From NCBI GenBank assembly GCA_030144725.1, contig JASKMD010000012.1, positions 6,476,595-6,540,594 of the forward strand: DNA of 64,000 nucleotides. The letters are read 5' to 3'. Numbering within the stretch: the first letter of the stretch is position 1; every line of letters begins with the position of its first letter. The position numbers were made by a program, and so were the translations under genes. Under the pieces are notes generated by a model. It ran no database searches and had not been told where the DNA came from. It saw nothing but the letters and a program-made list of their open reading frames with translations. The DNA is from Haematococcus lacustris. Lineage: Eukaryota; Chlorophyta; Chlorophyceae; Chlamydomonadales; Haematococcaceae. This document shows positions 1 to 10,892 of this stretch, piece after piece.

Positions 1-54
1 CTCCCCCTCCCCCTCCCCCTCCCCCTCCCCCTCCCCCTCCCCCTCCCCCTCCCC
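1..54. repeat. (CTCCCC)n array at window edge
   Basis: Nine near-perfect copies of the hexamer CTCCCC start the window. They lie just upstream of the first visible exon of the phosphotransferase gene, so they are probably in its preceding intron. The array continues off the left edge. Confidence 0.9.
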
Positions 55-112
55 TGTACCAAGGCTGAGCTCCACCCCCCTCCTCACCCTCCCCTGCCTG
101 CGCACTGCCCAG

Positions 113-1761
113 ATCATGGTGTACGGCACGGCCCACTACGGCGTCCTGGAGGCCAACTACAGCATCTGCGCCACCCACCTTCTCTCCGCAGCCGGCGGAC
201 TCGCTTTCTGGCGGCAGCGCCTCAGCCTCCCCGCCTGCTTCGCCCCCCTCTGGGCAAGGCTGGGCTCATTGGCAGGGCCTGCTGCCTCAGGCTTGGGGGG
301 CCTGACAGTGGCTGATGCAGCGCTGCTGGTGGTGTCGCTGGCAGGGGTGGCGCAGGGGGCGCACAATGTGGTGCGCACCTTCAAGAGCAGCCAGCCGCTG
401 CCACAGGAGGTGCGGTGGAGGGTGGGGGCTGAAGGGGGCGGATGGTGCAGCGTGGTGAGGGCTCAAGGGGCTAAGGGTGCAGGGGAGGGGTGGGAAGGGT
501 GGGGGGCAGCAGGGGCAGGGCAGGGGGGTGGGGGGCAGCCAAGGCAGGGCAGAGAGGGGTGGCATCTTGGCCCCTGAGATATGGAGGGTTGCTGGCAGTA
601 GGTGGGGCTGAGGGAGGGTGGGAAGGGGTGAAGTGTGGGCCTGGGGTAGGGTGGGGTGCAGGGGCTGTAGGTGCGGCCTGTAGGAGGTGCTGGGGGCACT
701 GGCCCCACAGGCATCCCTCATTTGGGGGTCGGGAGGGGAGGCAGGGGTAGCAAGGGTGGGCAAGCCGTATGTTTGGCAGTCTGGCTGTCTTGGCTGACAC
801 AACCAGGGGGCAATCTTGAGTGCGTCTTTGGACATGGCAGGGGAGGGTCTGGGTCTGGGTCGGGGTCAGGGTCAGGGTCAGGGTCAGGGTCAGGGCAAGC
901 AGGGTGGGCAAACTGTCTGGCTGCCTGTCTGTCATCACTGCCATGATCACACCTCAGCCGCTCCACTCCCCACCTCAGCGCTGCCTGCCATGTCCCTTCC
1001 ACCCCTGCCTGCCATGGCCCGCTGTCTGCGCAGGAGAGAGGCAGCAAGCAGCTCGGAGCGAGGGCTGCTGCTCACCACCTGCTGCTGCTGCTCCTGCCGG
1101 TGCTGCTGGGAGCCTGCGCCGTCGCCCTGGCCAGCAGCAGCAGCAGCAGCAGGGAGCTTGACGCCAAGGATGCACCACTCTTAGCCTTGCTCAAGCCGCA
1201 CCTGGGTCAAGGCTGTGGCCCAGGCTGCCTGCAGGCCGTGCAGTGCCGGCTGCTGTTCAGTGCCTGGGGCCTGCTGTTTGCCCTGCAGGCCTCACACCTC
1301 ATCATCAGCCACATGGTGGGTGCGGCACACCTCGCAGGCCATTTGGTCACACCACATCAATCCACATCACTCCACATCACTCCCTACCCTAAGCACGGTA
1401 CCACGGTACACCGTACCTCCCTCACACAACAATGACTGCCCTCCAACCACCATAGCCATTGAAGTCCAGCCTGGCATAGAGTGCGCCCATCTTCTGCTGC
1501 CCTGCGCCGCAGACCAAGCAGCCTCTGCAGCCAGGGCTGTTGCCGCTGGCATGCTTTGCCACGCTGCTGCTGAACAGCCTGGTGGCCCGCACCTTCCCGC
1601 CCCTCCACCTGGCCCTCATCACCCACACGGTGGCCCTGCTGGCCTGGACCAGCTACGTCACGGCAGTGGTGTCCCAGATCTGTGCCTTCTTGGGCATCAG
1701 CTGCTTCGTCATCAAGCCTGTGGCAGCAGCTGAGGGAGCTGGGCAGGGCAGCAGCAGTTGA
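113..1761 (+). CDS. Aminoalcohol (CDP-ethanolamine/choline) phosphotransferase paralogue, 3' part
   Basis: Three terminal exons fit: 113-409, 1034-1315 and 1513-1761 (TGA), all phase 0. The family transfers phosphoethanolamine or phosphocholine from the CDP-alcohol to diacylglycerol in the ER membrane. The fragment starts with IMVYGTAHYGVLEANY, matching the VLEGNYG region of the complete paralogue on the minus strand at 32738-38378. It then has hydrophobic membrane helices, including one ending in LIISHM, and a last helix ending near GISCFVIKP. The CDP-alcohol binding motif would lie upstream of the window. Two exon junctions (before ERGSKQLG and before TKQP) fall at the same places and phases as in the paralogue (EQGHKQLG and AKEP), which supports the model. 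The sequence equivalent to paralogue exons 7 (end) to 9 is one uninterrupted exon here. The first exon may extend further 5'. Confidence 0.75.
844..896. repeat. Short (GGGTCA)n tract in intron
   Basis: GGGTCT/GGGTCA hexamers, about eight copies with the last five nearly perfect, lie in the intron between the first two visible exons of the phosphotransferase. It is the same unit as the large arrays at 6674-7303 (opposite orientation) and 34850-34966. Confidence 0.85.
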
Positions 1762-2605
1762 CGGCGTGAGGCAGACTGTGACAGCTGCGGGTCGCGGGCA
1801 GGAGGTACACCTCGACATGGCCAACTGACAAGGGTCGTGGTGCAGCCCTAAGATGGCCCATGGTGTCAGTATGAGCTTGCATGTTACGACTGGCATATTG
1901 TGGCCGACATAACGATATCCCGCCTTTTACGCAAACAGAACAAGTCTTATGTATTGTGGCTGTGTGAGGACAGATTGCAGTGCTTGGTAAGCGGTAGAAT
2001 CGCAGCTGAGTCTCCCCTGTGACCAGCCTGCATGCCACCCACTCGCCAATGAAAAGCTGCGAGACCGAGCACCCAAGGCCCTAGCCCAGCAGCCTGTAGC
2101 ACAGTAGCACATGTGTGCACCGCGCAATGCTTGAGCTGTAGCTTACATCAGAGCATGTGTTTCATGCCAACATCGATCGCCCCACCCTTGCAAGGGGGTG
2201 GGGGTAGGACATTAGGTAATGGTACCGGATGCTTGTCTCAGACAAACAGCTCGGACTACAGATAACACAGCCCCTACCCGTTAGTAGGGGACTTATGTGT
2301 CTGAGTCTCCCAGCCGTACGTATCGAGGCGGTCATCGCCTTTCAAACGCTCATTGCAAAGTTAGCCCCCATGTAAACTCGCAACTCTCCCAGTGTTCCCC
2401 ATAATCCACTCTAGCATCAACATCGCTAGAGCTCGCTTCCGACCGTCGGCGTAGTGCTCGATACGTGTATCCTTAGAACTTCAGATTGGTGCAATCTAAG
2501 CATTGGCACAGGGGCACCTGGAGTAAAACGTGTGCTCTTTTTAGTGACACCTGCAACTAGATACTCCCCGTTAGTGGCAGAGACAACAGTACGCCCATTA
2601 GCAGG
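1762..2605. other. Intergenic; holds one copy of a diverged dispersed repeat
   Basis: No convincing gene lies between the phosphotransferase stop and the CFAP144-like start. From about 2058 to 2140 the sequence (GCTGCGAGACCG, then CAAGGCCC, CAGCAGCCTG, GCACAGTA, GAGCTGT, CATCAG) matches 5475-5550 with gaps. The stretch 2200-2600 is richer in A and T and is the presumed promoter of the next gene. Confidence 0.5.
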
Positions 2606-3565
2606 ATGTCTAGCACAAAGGAGCTGCTGGCGAACTACACCGCACAGAACCGCGTCTGGGAGGGTGCGTGTACTCACATGTTTCAGCCGTCGACACCTCC
2701 TTGATGCGAATCGCTTGGCGTCCCTGGCCTGCAGAGCACGTGAAGAAGGAGAACCGGGTGCTTAAGCTCAACTCGAACTTCAGCATCTCCGATGCGCGGC
2801 ACTGTGAGTGCACACCGCGGCTTGCCTGCCTATATCGTCTGCATATAAGCTATTTCACTGCCTCGATAACTGTGCACCGTAACATTCCTGTGTGCGCAAG
2901 CTGTGGCCTGCTGTTGGTGAAGTTGGCAGTCTGCCTGTGCGTACGCAGTGGACATCCTTCCTGAGAAGCCCAACCGCACAGTGCCTACCCAGAACCCCAA
3001 CGGGTCCGCCATCCAAGCGGCAACCACCCTCCTGCAGGACCTGTCAAGTCTGAAGAACACAGACAAGCAGCCACATGAGCGGTTTGCCCTGCCCGTCACT
3101 GCAAACATGGAGTGAGTCAACGGTGCAGTGACTGGTGTGGCCCCGTTCACATGCAGGTCCTCCTTCCACACCACCCACTGGCATGGCCATGCACTGAGTT
3201 ACACCTAGGTACCCACCCCACCTATGGTCCACAGGCTTGTCACACAATGCCACACTGCATTCCTGTATGGCCTTGCATAGAGTGGCTGTCTCACGGGGCC
3301 CACCCTGCCTGGGGTCCACAGGCCTTCCACATATGCCTTACTGCATCTCAACCCCTGACCACGTTGCTAAGTGTCACATCTCCAGCCCTACTAGCCCCTT
3401 CCTTCTTGCCCTGCACCTCTGTGCCCTGGCCTGCCTCATTGCTTGGTGCCCTTCCCCTTGTTGGCCTGCAGGTATGGTTTCTTCGCCACGCAGCCGTTGA
3501 TACCTGCCAACCCCATGTTCGACCACAAGCATAGGAGCAGGATGAACGAGCATGGGGTGTTGTAA
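2606..3565 (+). CDS. CFAP144: CFAP144/FAM183-like small ciliary protein, 127 aa
   Basis: Four exons fit exactly in phase: 2606-2663, 2735-2803, 2949-3111, 3472-3565 (TAA). The donors are GTGCGT, GTGAGT and GTGAGT, and all acceptors are CAG. The start is the first ATG and gives MSSTKELLANYTAQNRVWEE. Next comes a basic helix HVKKENRVLKLNSNFSI whose K-E-x-R...KL...F-x-I spacing resembles the conserved core of FAM183/CFAP144, a microtubule inner protein of ciliary doublets. The C-terminus reads PLIPANPMFDHKHRSRMNEH, resembling the PLI...H.RR.NH stretch of that family. The match is by eye, and the protein is short compared with animal members. The alternative is another small axonemal protein. The gene structure itself is more certain than the family name. 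Confidence 0.6.
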
Positions 3566-4844
3566 CCATGGCGCACAGGCGCACCCCTGGCTGCAGCCCA
3601 GGCTGGATGCAAGTCAGGACTGTGAGCCAGCAGCGGTGGCGTCATCAGGGGCTGGGATGGGCAGGGGTGGCTTCGTCACAAGGCAGGGGAGGAAACACCA
3701 GTTGCCTGGTGGGCCCTCCCAACCAGGGGTTGGATGCAAGGCCAAGGGAGCAGGTGTGAACATCACAGGGTAGGGCTAGACATTGAGGGGCAACTCTTCC
3801 ATATGCCTCCCTTGCAACACCTTTGTGCTTGGGCAGCTGCAGTGAGGCAGGGGTGCGGCTGTGACGACGCAGGCATGAGCTGTGCAAGGTCAGGCTGCTG
3901 CGCATGGGGTGAGCCATCTGGGCAGGTTGAGCATCCCGAACAGGGTAGGGTAAGGGTCAGTAGCTAGCAGGGTGGGTTGGTGAGGGAGGGTAGGTGGAGT
4001 GGCCACAGGGTGTAGAGCTGAGTGTTGACATGGTTGCTGTTGAGATGATGCGGATTTGTTGGGTGCATGGATTCTGGCAGCTGAGCAGCTCTGGTGGTGG
4101 TGACGATGCTTGTGATCAACTCTGCTGAAGCTGTGGGCTTGGAGCCTTGAGTGCATTTCAATGCCTCAGTGTGTTGTACATGGGAGCTGTGTACCTGTAT
4201 GTTGACGCTCTTGCAGCTGATGTTGGGCTGGCAGACAGGCAGGCGTGGGGCCAGACTTGTATGCTTGGTGATGCATGGCAAACTGGGATGCTGGTCCCTG
4301 AAACGATGCTGCAAGTCCCTTCTGCTGTGTAAGAGGATGCTCCTTTGCTAACCCACGCTGCCAGACGCTGCCAAACCAACGGTGAAGCAACGGCTGTCGA
4401 ATGTCATGGTCCATGTTAAATGAGTTTTGTTTGACTGAACTGCCGCATCCATGTGGGCAGAGCTAGCTATTCAGACTTTGGAGTGGATACTCTGTTCCTT
4501 ACTAAACAACACCCGGATGCGGCAGTCCAGTTCCGGGAGCATTGCTTGAGTGACATCCTCCACACCACCTTACCGCCTTTACAACAGCCCGTTGAACCCC
4601 AGACAGGCCAGCTGGCGGTCACCCACCGTCACAGATGCCCCAAAGCGCAGCGCAGCGCCGGGCGATGATGCCAATGATGCCAAGCCAATGCCAATATGCC
4701 AAGCTTTGTCACAGTGTGCTTTGCTCAATGTGTGTGTAAGCGGGGTTGAAGCATTAGGGTCATGCATCAGGTGGTCGGAGGCATGAATGACAAGTAGCTG
4801 CCGTGTCGATTGTGCCTTGAGTGCCTTGTGTGCATTACCTGCAG
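3566..4844. other. No confident gene
   Basis: About 1.3 kb between gene models. A frame over roughly 4550-4738 contains SPLNPRQASWRSP and ends at a possible GTAAGC donor (4739) in phase with the exon at 4845. It could be a 5' exon of the next weak gene, but no start was fixed. Other open frames here show no family resemblance. Confidence 0.4.
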
Positions 4845-5322
4845 CTGAAGGAGGAGATCTCTGATTTGTTTATGGAGCACCACCATTGTGTCAAGCAGCT
4901 GGTGGTGTTCTTCAGCGCAGCTGGCATCGGCATGCGAGGTGGGTGTAGTGCTGGGAGCCTGCTGCAAGGTAGTGTCGAGGGAGACAGACCAGTGGCGAGG
5001 CAGATCGGGGCAGGCCGGCCCAGCAGTGAACGGCCAACAGTAGTGTGAGAACAAGCTGGATAGACGCAAGCCCACCAGCAGGGCAGGTGGACCACCGACT
5101 GCTGCGCCCATCATGGAGCCAGCAGCATGACCAGCTAGTCTGGGCCTGATGTGGTGCCCTCAAGTGCTCTCCCGCCAGCCATCACAGCTCAGGATCAGGA
5201 TCATGATCAGGATAACCGCCCACACAACCTAGCTACCATTGTAACCATGCCAGCCCCCACAGCTTTGCTCAATGTGTGTGAGCGGGGTTGATGCAGCAGG
5301 TGGTGGGAAGCATGACCACAGC
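4715..5322. repeat. Diverged local duplication (about 540 bp apart)
   Basis: The string GCTTTGCTCAATGTGTGTG at about 4718 recurs at about 5260. Both copies are followed by AGCGGGGTTGA and then a CAGGTGGT...GCATGA segment with small gaps. This looks like an old tandem duplication of a few hundred bases now mostly diverged. Confidence 0.55.
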
Positions 5323-5449
5323 CCGGCAGGTGGGTTGGCTGGGACTGCAATGCAGCTCTCGACATGCAGCGCATTGGGTGAGCAGGTGGCGCCTGCTGGA
5401 GCTGTGCTTATGACCTGACCTGCCAGCTCTGAACGACAAGGGCAAGTAG
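4845..5449 (+). CDS. Weak gene: unidentified protein, two terminal exons
   Basis: Exon 4845-4938 encodes LKEEISDLFMEHHHCVKQLV then VFFSAAGIGMR, with a CTGCAG acceptor and a GTGGGT donor. It joins in phase to 5427-5449, giving ALNDKGK and a TAG stop. The upstream part is not resolved. I do not recognise the family. Immediately past the stop, open sequence continues in the same frame (YPDLGYERLRDRPRK), so the TAG could be a recent disabling change or a true end. The surroundings contain local duplications, so this could also be a decayed copy. Confidence 0.3.
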
Positions 5450-6128
5450 TACCCTGACCTGGGCTACGAGCGGCTGCGAGACCGCCCACGCAAGGCCCAA
5501 CGGCAGCAGCCTGATGTGGCACAGTAATGTGCTGTCTTTGAGCTGTCATCAGCTTGCAACTGCGCATCTCAGTCGTGCCAGTTCCAGGCCACACCCCTTG
5601 TCACAGGGGTCAGGCCATAGCATGGGTGGAAGGCACCCATGCCACGTGCTACAGGTATAGACAGAACACCACCCCTTCACTCAAGCCCCTCGGATTGCCA
5701 GACCGGCCAAGTACTAGACCAGTGACAATTTCCAAGACAGTGTACAAGAGAAGTGACAACGATGGAGCTGTAGTGGTGCGGTAGGAATTCATGTGACATT
5801 GCAACACGGCCGCTGAAACGAAGACGGGACACTCACGTGCAGACGAAGATGAAGAAGATAGCTGTTACGCCAACTGGTTGAACATGCCGGGCGCTGCCGC
5901 CCACCAGAATCGTGCACCAGCAGAGTCGTGCACCAGCAGGGTCTGAGGGTCGCCGTGTCGAGGGCCGACACGCGGCAGTGAAGGGTGCAGTTCCGCCGCT
6001 GCAGCATGGTGTAGCAACTCCCTCTCCAAGGCTGACCCGGTGTGGTCTGTTCCCTTCATTATTTGTTCGTCACACCCCACTCCAGGGTGCACTCGGTTCT
6101 GGGCCACCAGCGCCATCGGAGCGGGCCG
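5450..6128. other. Intergenic, upstream of the SR-rich gene
   Basis: No supported coding exon. It begins with the second copy (5475-5550) of the dispersed repeat also found at 2058-2140. The remainder is the presumed promoter and 5' leader of the gene starting at 6129. Confidence 0.4.
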
Positions 6129-9100
6129 ATGGACGAGCGCGCTCCAGCGTTTGCGCAATGCGGACAAACGCTCGTCGCAGGTAACAACCGTCCTCGTGGA
6201 TACCACCCTGGGCCATGAGCCCTGTCTGTTCAAGCACCAACCCCTCTGTCACTGTTGGCAGTGTTGACAGTGTTGTTAGCAGTGTTACCAGTGGTGGTGC
6301 TGACTGTGCCTGTGCCAGGCATAAACAAGCGCAAGCGGGTGGAGGAAGCCGTGGCCTGCAACCGGCGTGCCCTGAGGGCTGAAGCAGCCTCCCTTTACTC
6401 CCTTGAGAAGCAGCGTCAGGCAGCAGCAGAGGCAGCAGCAGCAACAAACCCCGCTCCTCCGCCGGCCATCCATATCCGCCCAGCCCCTGCCCTACCCCGG
6501 CAGCCTGCTCTTATTCCCTCGTTAGGGGGCAGTGCAGTAGACTGCAAGCAGGACAACCATGCAGGAGGGCTGTTGGGGCAGTTGCCTTCACGGGAGCAGC
6601 TGCAGGCGGCGCCGCGGTTCGGATTAAATGCCAGGGAGCTTGTGCTGCAGGCAGCTGGCCTCCTGGGTGGAGGTGACCCTGACCCTGACCCTGACCCTGA
6701 CCCTGACCCTGACCCTGACCCTGACCCTGACCCTGACCCTGACCCTGACCCTGACCCTGACCCTGACCCTGACCCTGACCCTGACCCTGACCCTGACCCT
6801 GACCCTGACCCTGACCCTGACCCTGACCCTGACCCTGACCCTGACCCTGACCCTGACCCTGACCCTGACCCTGACCCTGACCCTGACCCTGACCCTGACC
6901 CTGACCCTGACCCTGACCCTGACCCTGACCCTGACCCTGACCCTGACCCTGACCCTGACCCTGACCCTGACCCTGACCCTGACCCTGACCCTGACCCTGA
7001 CCCTGACCCTGACCCTGACCCTGACCCTGACCCTGACCCTGACCCTGACCCTGACCCTGACCCTGACCCTGACCCTGACCCTGACCCTGACCCTGACCCT
7101 GACCCTGACCCTGACCCTGACCCTGACCCTGACCCTGACCCTGACCCTGACCCTGACCCTGACCCTGACCCTGACCCTGACCCTGACCCTGACCCTGACC
7201 CTGACCCTGACCCTGACCCTGACCCTGACCCTGACCCTGACCCTGACCCTGACCCTGACCCTGACCCTGACCCTGACCCTGACCCTGACCCTGACCCTGA
7301 CCCCGATCCTGGCCACTTTCCCTGCCTGCAGCCACCCCAGACAACCCTTCCGCTGCTGCCGCTGCCAGTATCCTGCCCGACCCAGGCCCCTCCTCCCCCT
7401 CCTCCCCTCACAGCCCCACAGTGCCCGGCAATACCAGTCCCCTCAGAAAAGGGTTGTCTGCCTCAGGCCCAGAAGCCCCCCCCACCACGTCTGCTGCTGC
7501 TCCTCCTCCCTCCGGCGCCCCCCCCTGCCTCCCCCCTGCAGCCAGAGCCTCTCTGACCCCCCCCACGGCAGCGGGCCCCCCTGCAGCCACCAGTGCTGCT
7601 GCCCTGTGGGCCAAGCGGGCAGGCAGGGCCCTGAAGCCGGCTGCCCCCGCGCCTGCAGCAGCAGTGGTGGTCAGGGCAGCCAGCAGCCTGCAGTTTGATG
7701 ACATCCTGGGCAACAGCTGCAGTCCACGTACTGGTGGTATTGCAGCCGCTGCCTCAGGCGCAGGGCGTGGCAGAGGACAGGGGCAGGGGCAGGGGCAGCC
7801 GGGGGGGCGGGGAGGGGGGCCGGGCTCCAGCGCGCCTACAGGCAGCAGGGGTGGGGTGGCAGCCAGGGGGGCCCGGCAAGCAGCCCATGCTGGAGGCCAA
7901 GGAGTGCAGGCCTCACGAAGACAGTCAGCAGCAGTAGCGCCTGCTGTCTCAACCAGGGTATCGGCAGCAGAGGGGGGTCCTGGGTCAGGGGGTGGGGCTG
8001 GGGGCGGGGCCGGGGCCCCCCTAGCTGACCCTTCCCTCCTGCTGGCCTGTGTGCCGCTGCCTGAGCAGCCCTTTGTGCCGGTTGTGGCTCGCTCCAGCAT
8101 TCCTCGTCTGCAGCGGCAGCAGGCCTGCAACAGCCTTGCGGGCAGCTACCTGCTGCTGCTGCTCAAGCTGGCGGCTGCATGCGCCCCTGAGCCGGCTGGG
8201 TCGGGGGGAGGGGCAGGCAGGGGGTGTGTGGACGGGCGCCTTACCCAGGCAGCTGCTGAGAAGGTGGGTCTTTCATCTCACTGTTTAGTCATGTGCGATG
8301 GCATGCACCATGCATGCATGGGCTGACCCAGACTACACACACTGTACATCGTTCTCACACATCAATGACATTCACCCTGCACTGGCTAAGTGAGGGGGCG
8401 GTTGGGGTAGTTGTTAGGGTCAGTTGCCTCTTGATTGGGGCCCTGCTGTGCGCCACAGCTGTGTGAGAATGTTGAGGTGTGTGAGGTGTGACATCAGCTG
8501 GCAAGGAGTGACGTTATGGTGTGAGGTGGTCCGGTGTGATGGTGTAACCCATGTGTCACTGGTGCTGGCCTGCAGTCGGTGCGGGGGGATGCTGAGCTGC
8601 GCAAGCTGGCCTCCGCCACGGCCCTGGCCCACGAAGCTCATCTGTACAGGCAGGTAGGCAGGTAGGCAGGTAGGGGGGCAGGGGGGCAGGGGGGCAGGGG
8701 GGCAGGTAGGGGGGCAGGTAGGGGGGCAGAGGGGCAGGGGGGTAGGGGGGCAGGGGGGCAGGGGTGTGTGAGGCAAGCAGGGCAGGCGAGCAGGTGGGCA
8801 GGTAGGCAGGGCCCGGCCGGTGCGTTGTGTTCTGCTGCCAGTGCACTGACGATTGCCCGGGACCGACCCTGACTCTGCAACCGCCCCCAGGCCATCTCCA
8901 GCCATCCCGCGGAGTCCAAAACCTTCCTACACCTTCGTTGTTTTTAGCTTTGCACTGTGTGTGTGGCGCACTGTGCGGAAGGCAGTGCCCTACAGGCCGC
9001 CTGGGACACCACAGGCGCACCCCCTGACCCCATGCCAAGGGGCTCCTGGGTCGCCTTGTCCTGCCTGTTGCTCTCACCTGCTACGTCACACCCCCTACCT

Positions 9101-10849
9101 ATCAAGCACTACCTGCCCGCTCTATGCCTCTGCGCTGCAGCGGTGCTGTTCCCAGTGCTGGATGGCAATGACTGTTGACTGCTGACTGCTGACTGCTGAC
9201 TGCCAAAGGTGAATAATCCTCCTCCTCCTGGCCCCCTTCACTGTCACACTCTTAACCTGTCTCACTCTTTATTGTCTCACCCTTAACTGTATTCCTCGCC
9301 ACATTGATTTCTTACTGGCTGCTTGCACCCCTGGGCGGTCCGGCCACCCAGGTGACCAGCAAGGGCGCGTACACTGAAGCCGCCGCCCGCTCCCCCAGCA
9401 GCTGTGCCACCCTGCGCACTCACGCCCCTGCAGCCCTCCTGGACTCCTGGATGGCACGCCACGGCAGCAGCCTGGCCTCAGCAGAGGCTGCCCTCCTGCA
9501 GCAGCAGCAGCAGCAGCAGCAGCAGCTGGAGCGTGGCGGGAGGGGCGGCAGCAAGGGCGATGGCAGCAGCAGCTGGGTGCAGCGCAGACAACAGCAGCAG
9601 CAGCAGCAGCAGGGTGGGTCGTCCTGGGTGGAGGGTCAGGGGGCGTATGCGGGGGTGGATGTCAGTTTGTTTGGGTCCTCTAGCGAGGCTGAGGAGGAGG
9701 GGTGTGGAGGGGAGGGAGGGGAAGGGGAGGGGGCAGCGGGGGAGGAGGATGGCGGGAAGAGGCAGGAGGGGGGGCTGCTGGAGGGGGGTGGGGAGGACAT
9801 GCTGGAGGAAGCTCAACCGGACTCTGTTCAGCAGCAGCAGCGGCAGCAGCAGCAGCAATTGGTGAATGCAGCAACAGCTGAACACAAGGCTGGGTCTGGG
9901 TCAGGGTCAGGGCCAGGGCCAGGGGTGGGGCCAGCGCCAGGGGCTGGTGCAGGGGCTGGTGCTGGTGCAGTAGGGGCAGAGCCACCTGGTTGTCGCGGCC
10001 CACTTACAAACCCTGATGGCCAGGTGGTGGTGGTGTGGGGTGAGGCGTGTGACTGGGACGAGCTGTTTGACTCAGAGCTGGGCGATGAGGTGGAGGGCAG
10101 CAGCGCGCCCACCGGCCCCACTGCGGCCCAGGCGTGTCTCACCCCACAGGGTGCAGCCCCTGTGCCTGCCGCGGCCCACGACCCTCACCGGGACCAGGAG
10201 CCGGGTGTCTGCGCCACTGCCCTGGGCCCAGACCAAGCTGTGGCTGGCATCCCTAGTGCTGCTGCTGCTGCTGCTGCTCCAGGCAACACCCAGGACAGAC
10301 ACAACCCTGACCAGGAGGCCCCTGCCCCTACAGCTACCCCTGCCCCTGCCCCTGGCCTGGCCCTTGCCCCTCCTCCTACCACTACCACTGGTCATCCCAC
10401 GGCCTCTTCTCAGACCCCTGGCTTTGACCCTGCTGTTGACCCCGCCGCTGTTCCTGGCCATGCCCTTGACCCTGACCCTGGCCCTGACCCTGCTGCTGCC
10501 CCTGGCCCTGCCACCGCCCCTGCGCAAGCCAGCACAGCTGGAGCAGCCCGGGACCAACACGTCCCAGGCTCCACCATTGAGGCCTCCCTCACAGCCTCTT
10601 CAGCGCACTGCCAAACCCCGCGCTGCTCACCTGCTGTGGAGGTGTCCAGAGCTCATGTTGAGCAGCGGCTGCTGGGCCAGCAGCCCGGTGAAGGTGATGA
10701 GGCGCTGCCGCAAGTGCATGGCGCTTGCACCAGAGGGGACGTGGCAAAGGGGTCACTTTCTGTCACACCAGCTGCTGACCACACACCAGGAGACCAGGCA
10801 TGGCAAGCTAGCGATGGCGACGCTGCATCCCATACACAGCGGCAGCAGA

Positions 10850-10892
<43 letters not shown>

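Noticed and set aside
6416..7698. Long open frames of Gly-Ser, Gly-Gln, Arg-Val and Thr-Leu repeats on both strands
   Set aside because: They are readings of the intronic TGACCC hexamer array, not genes.
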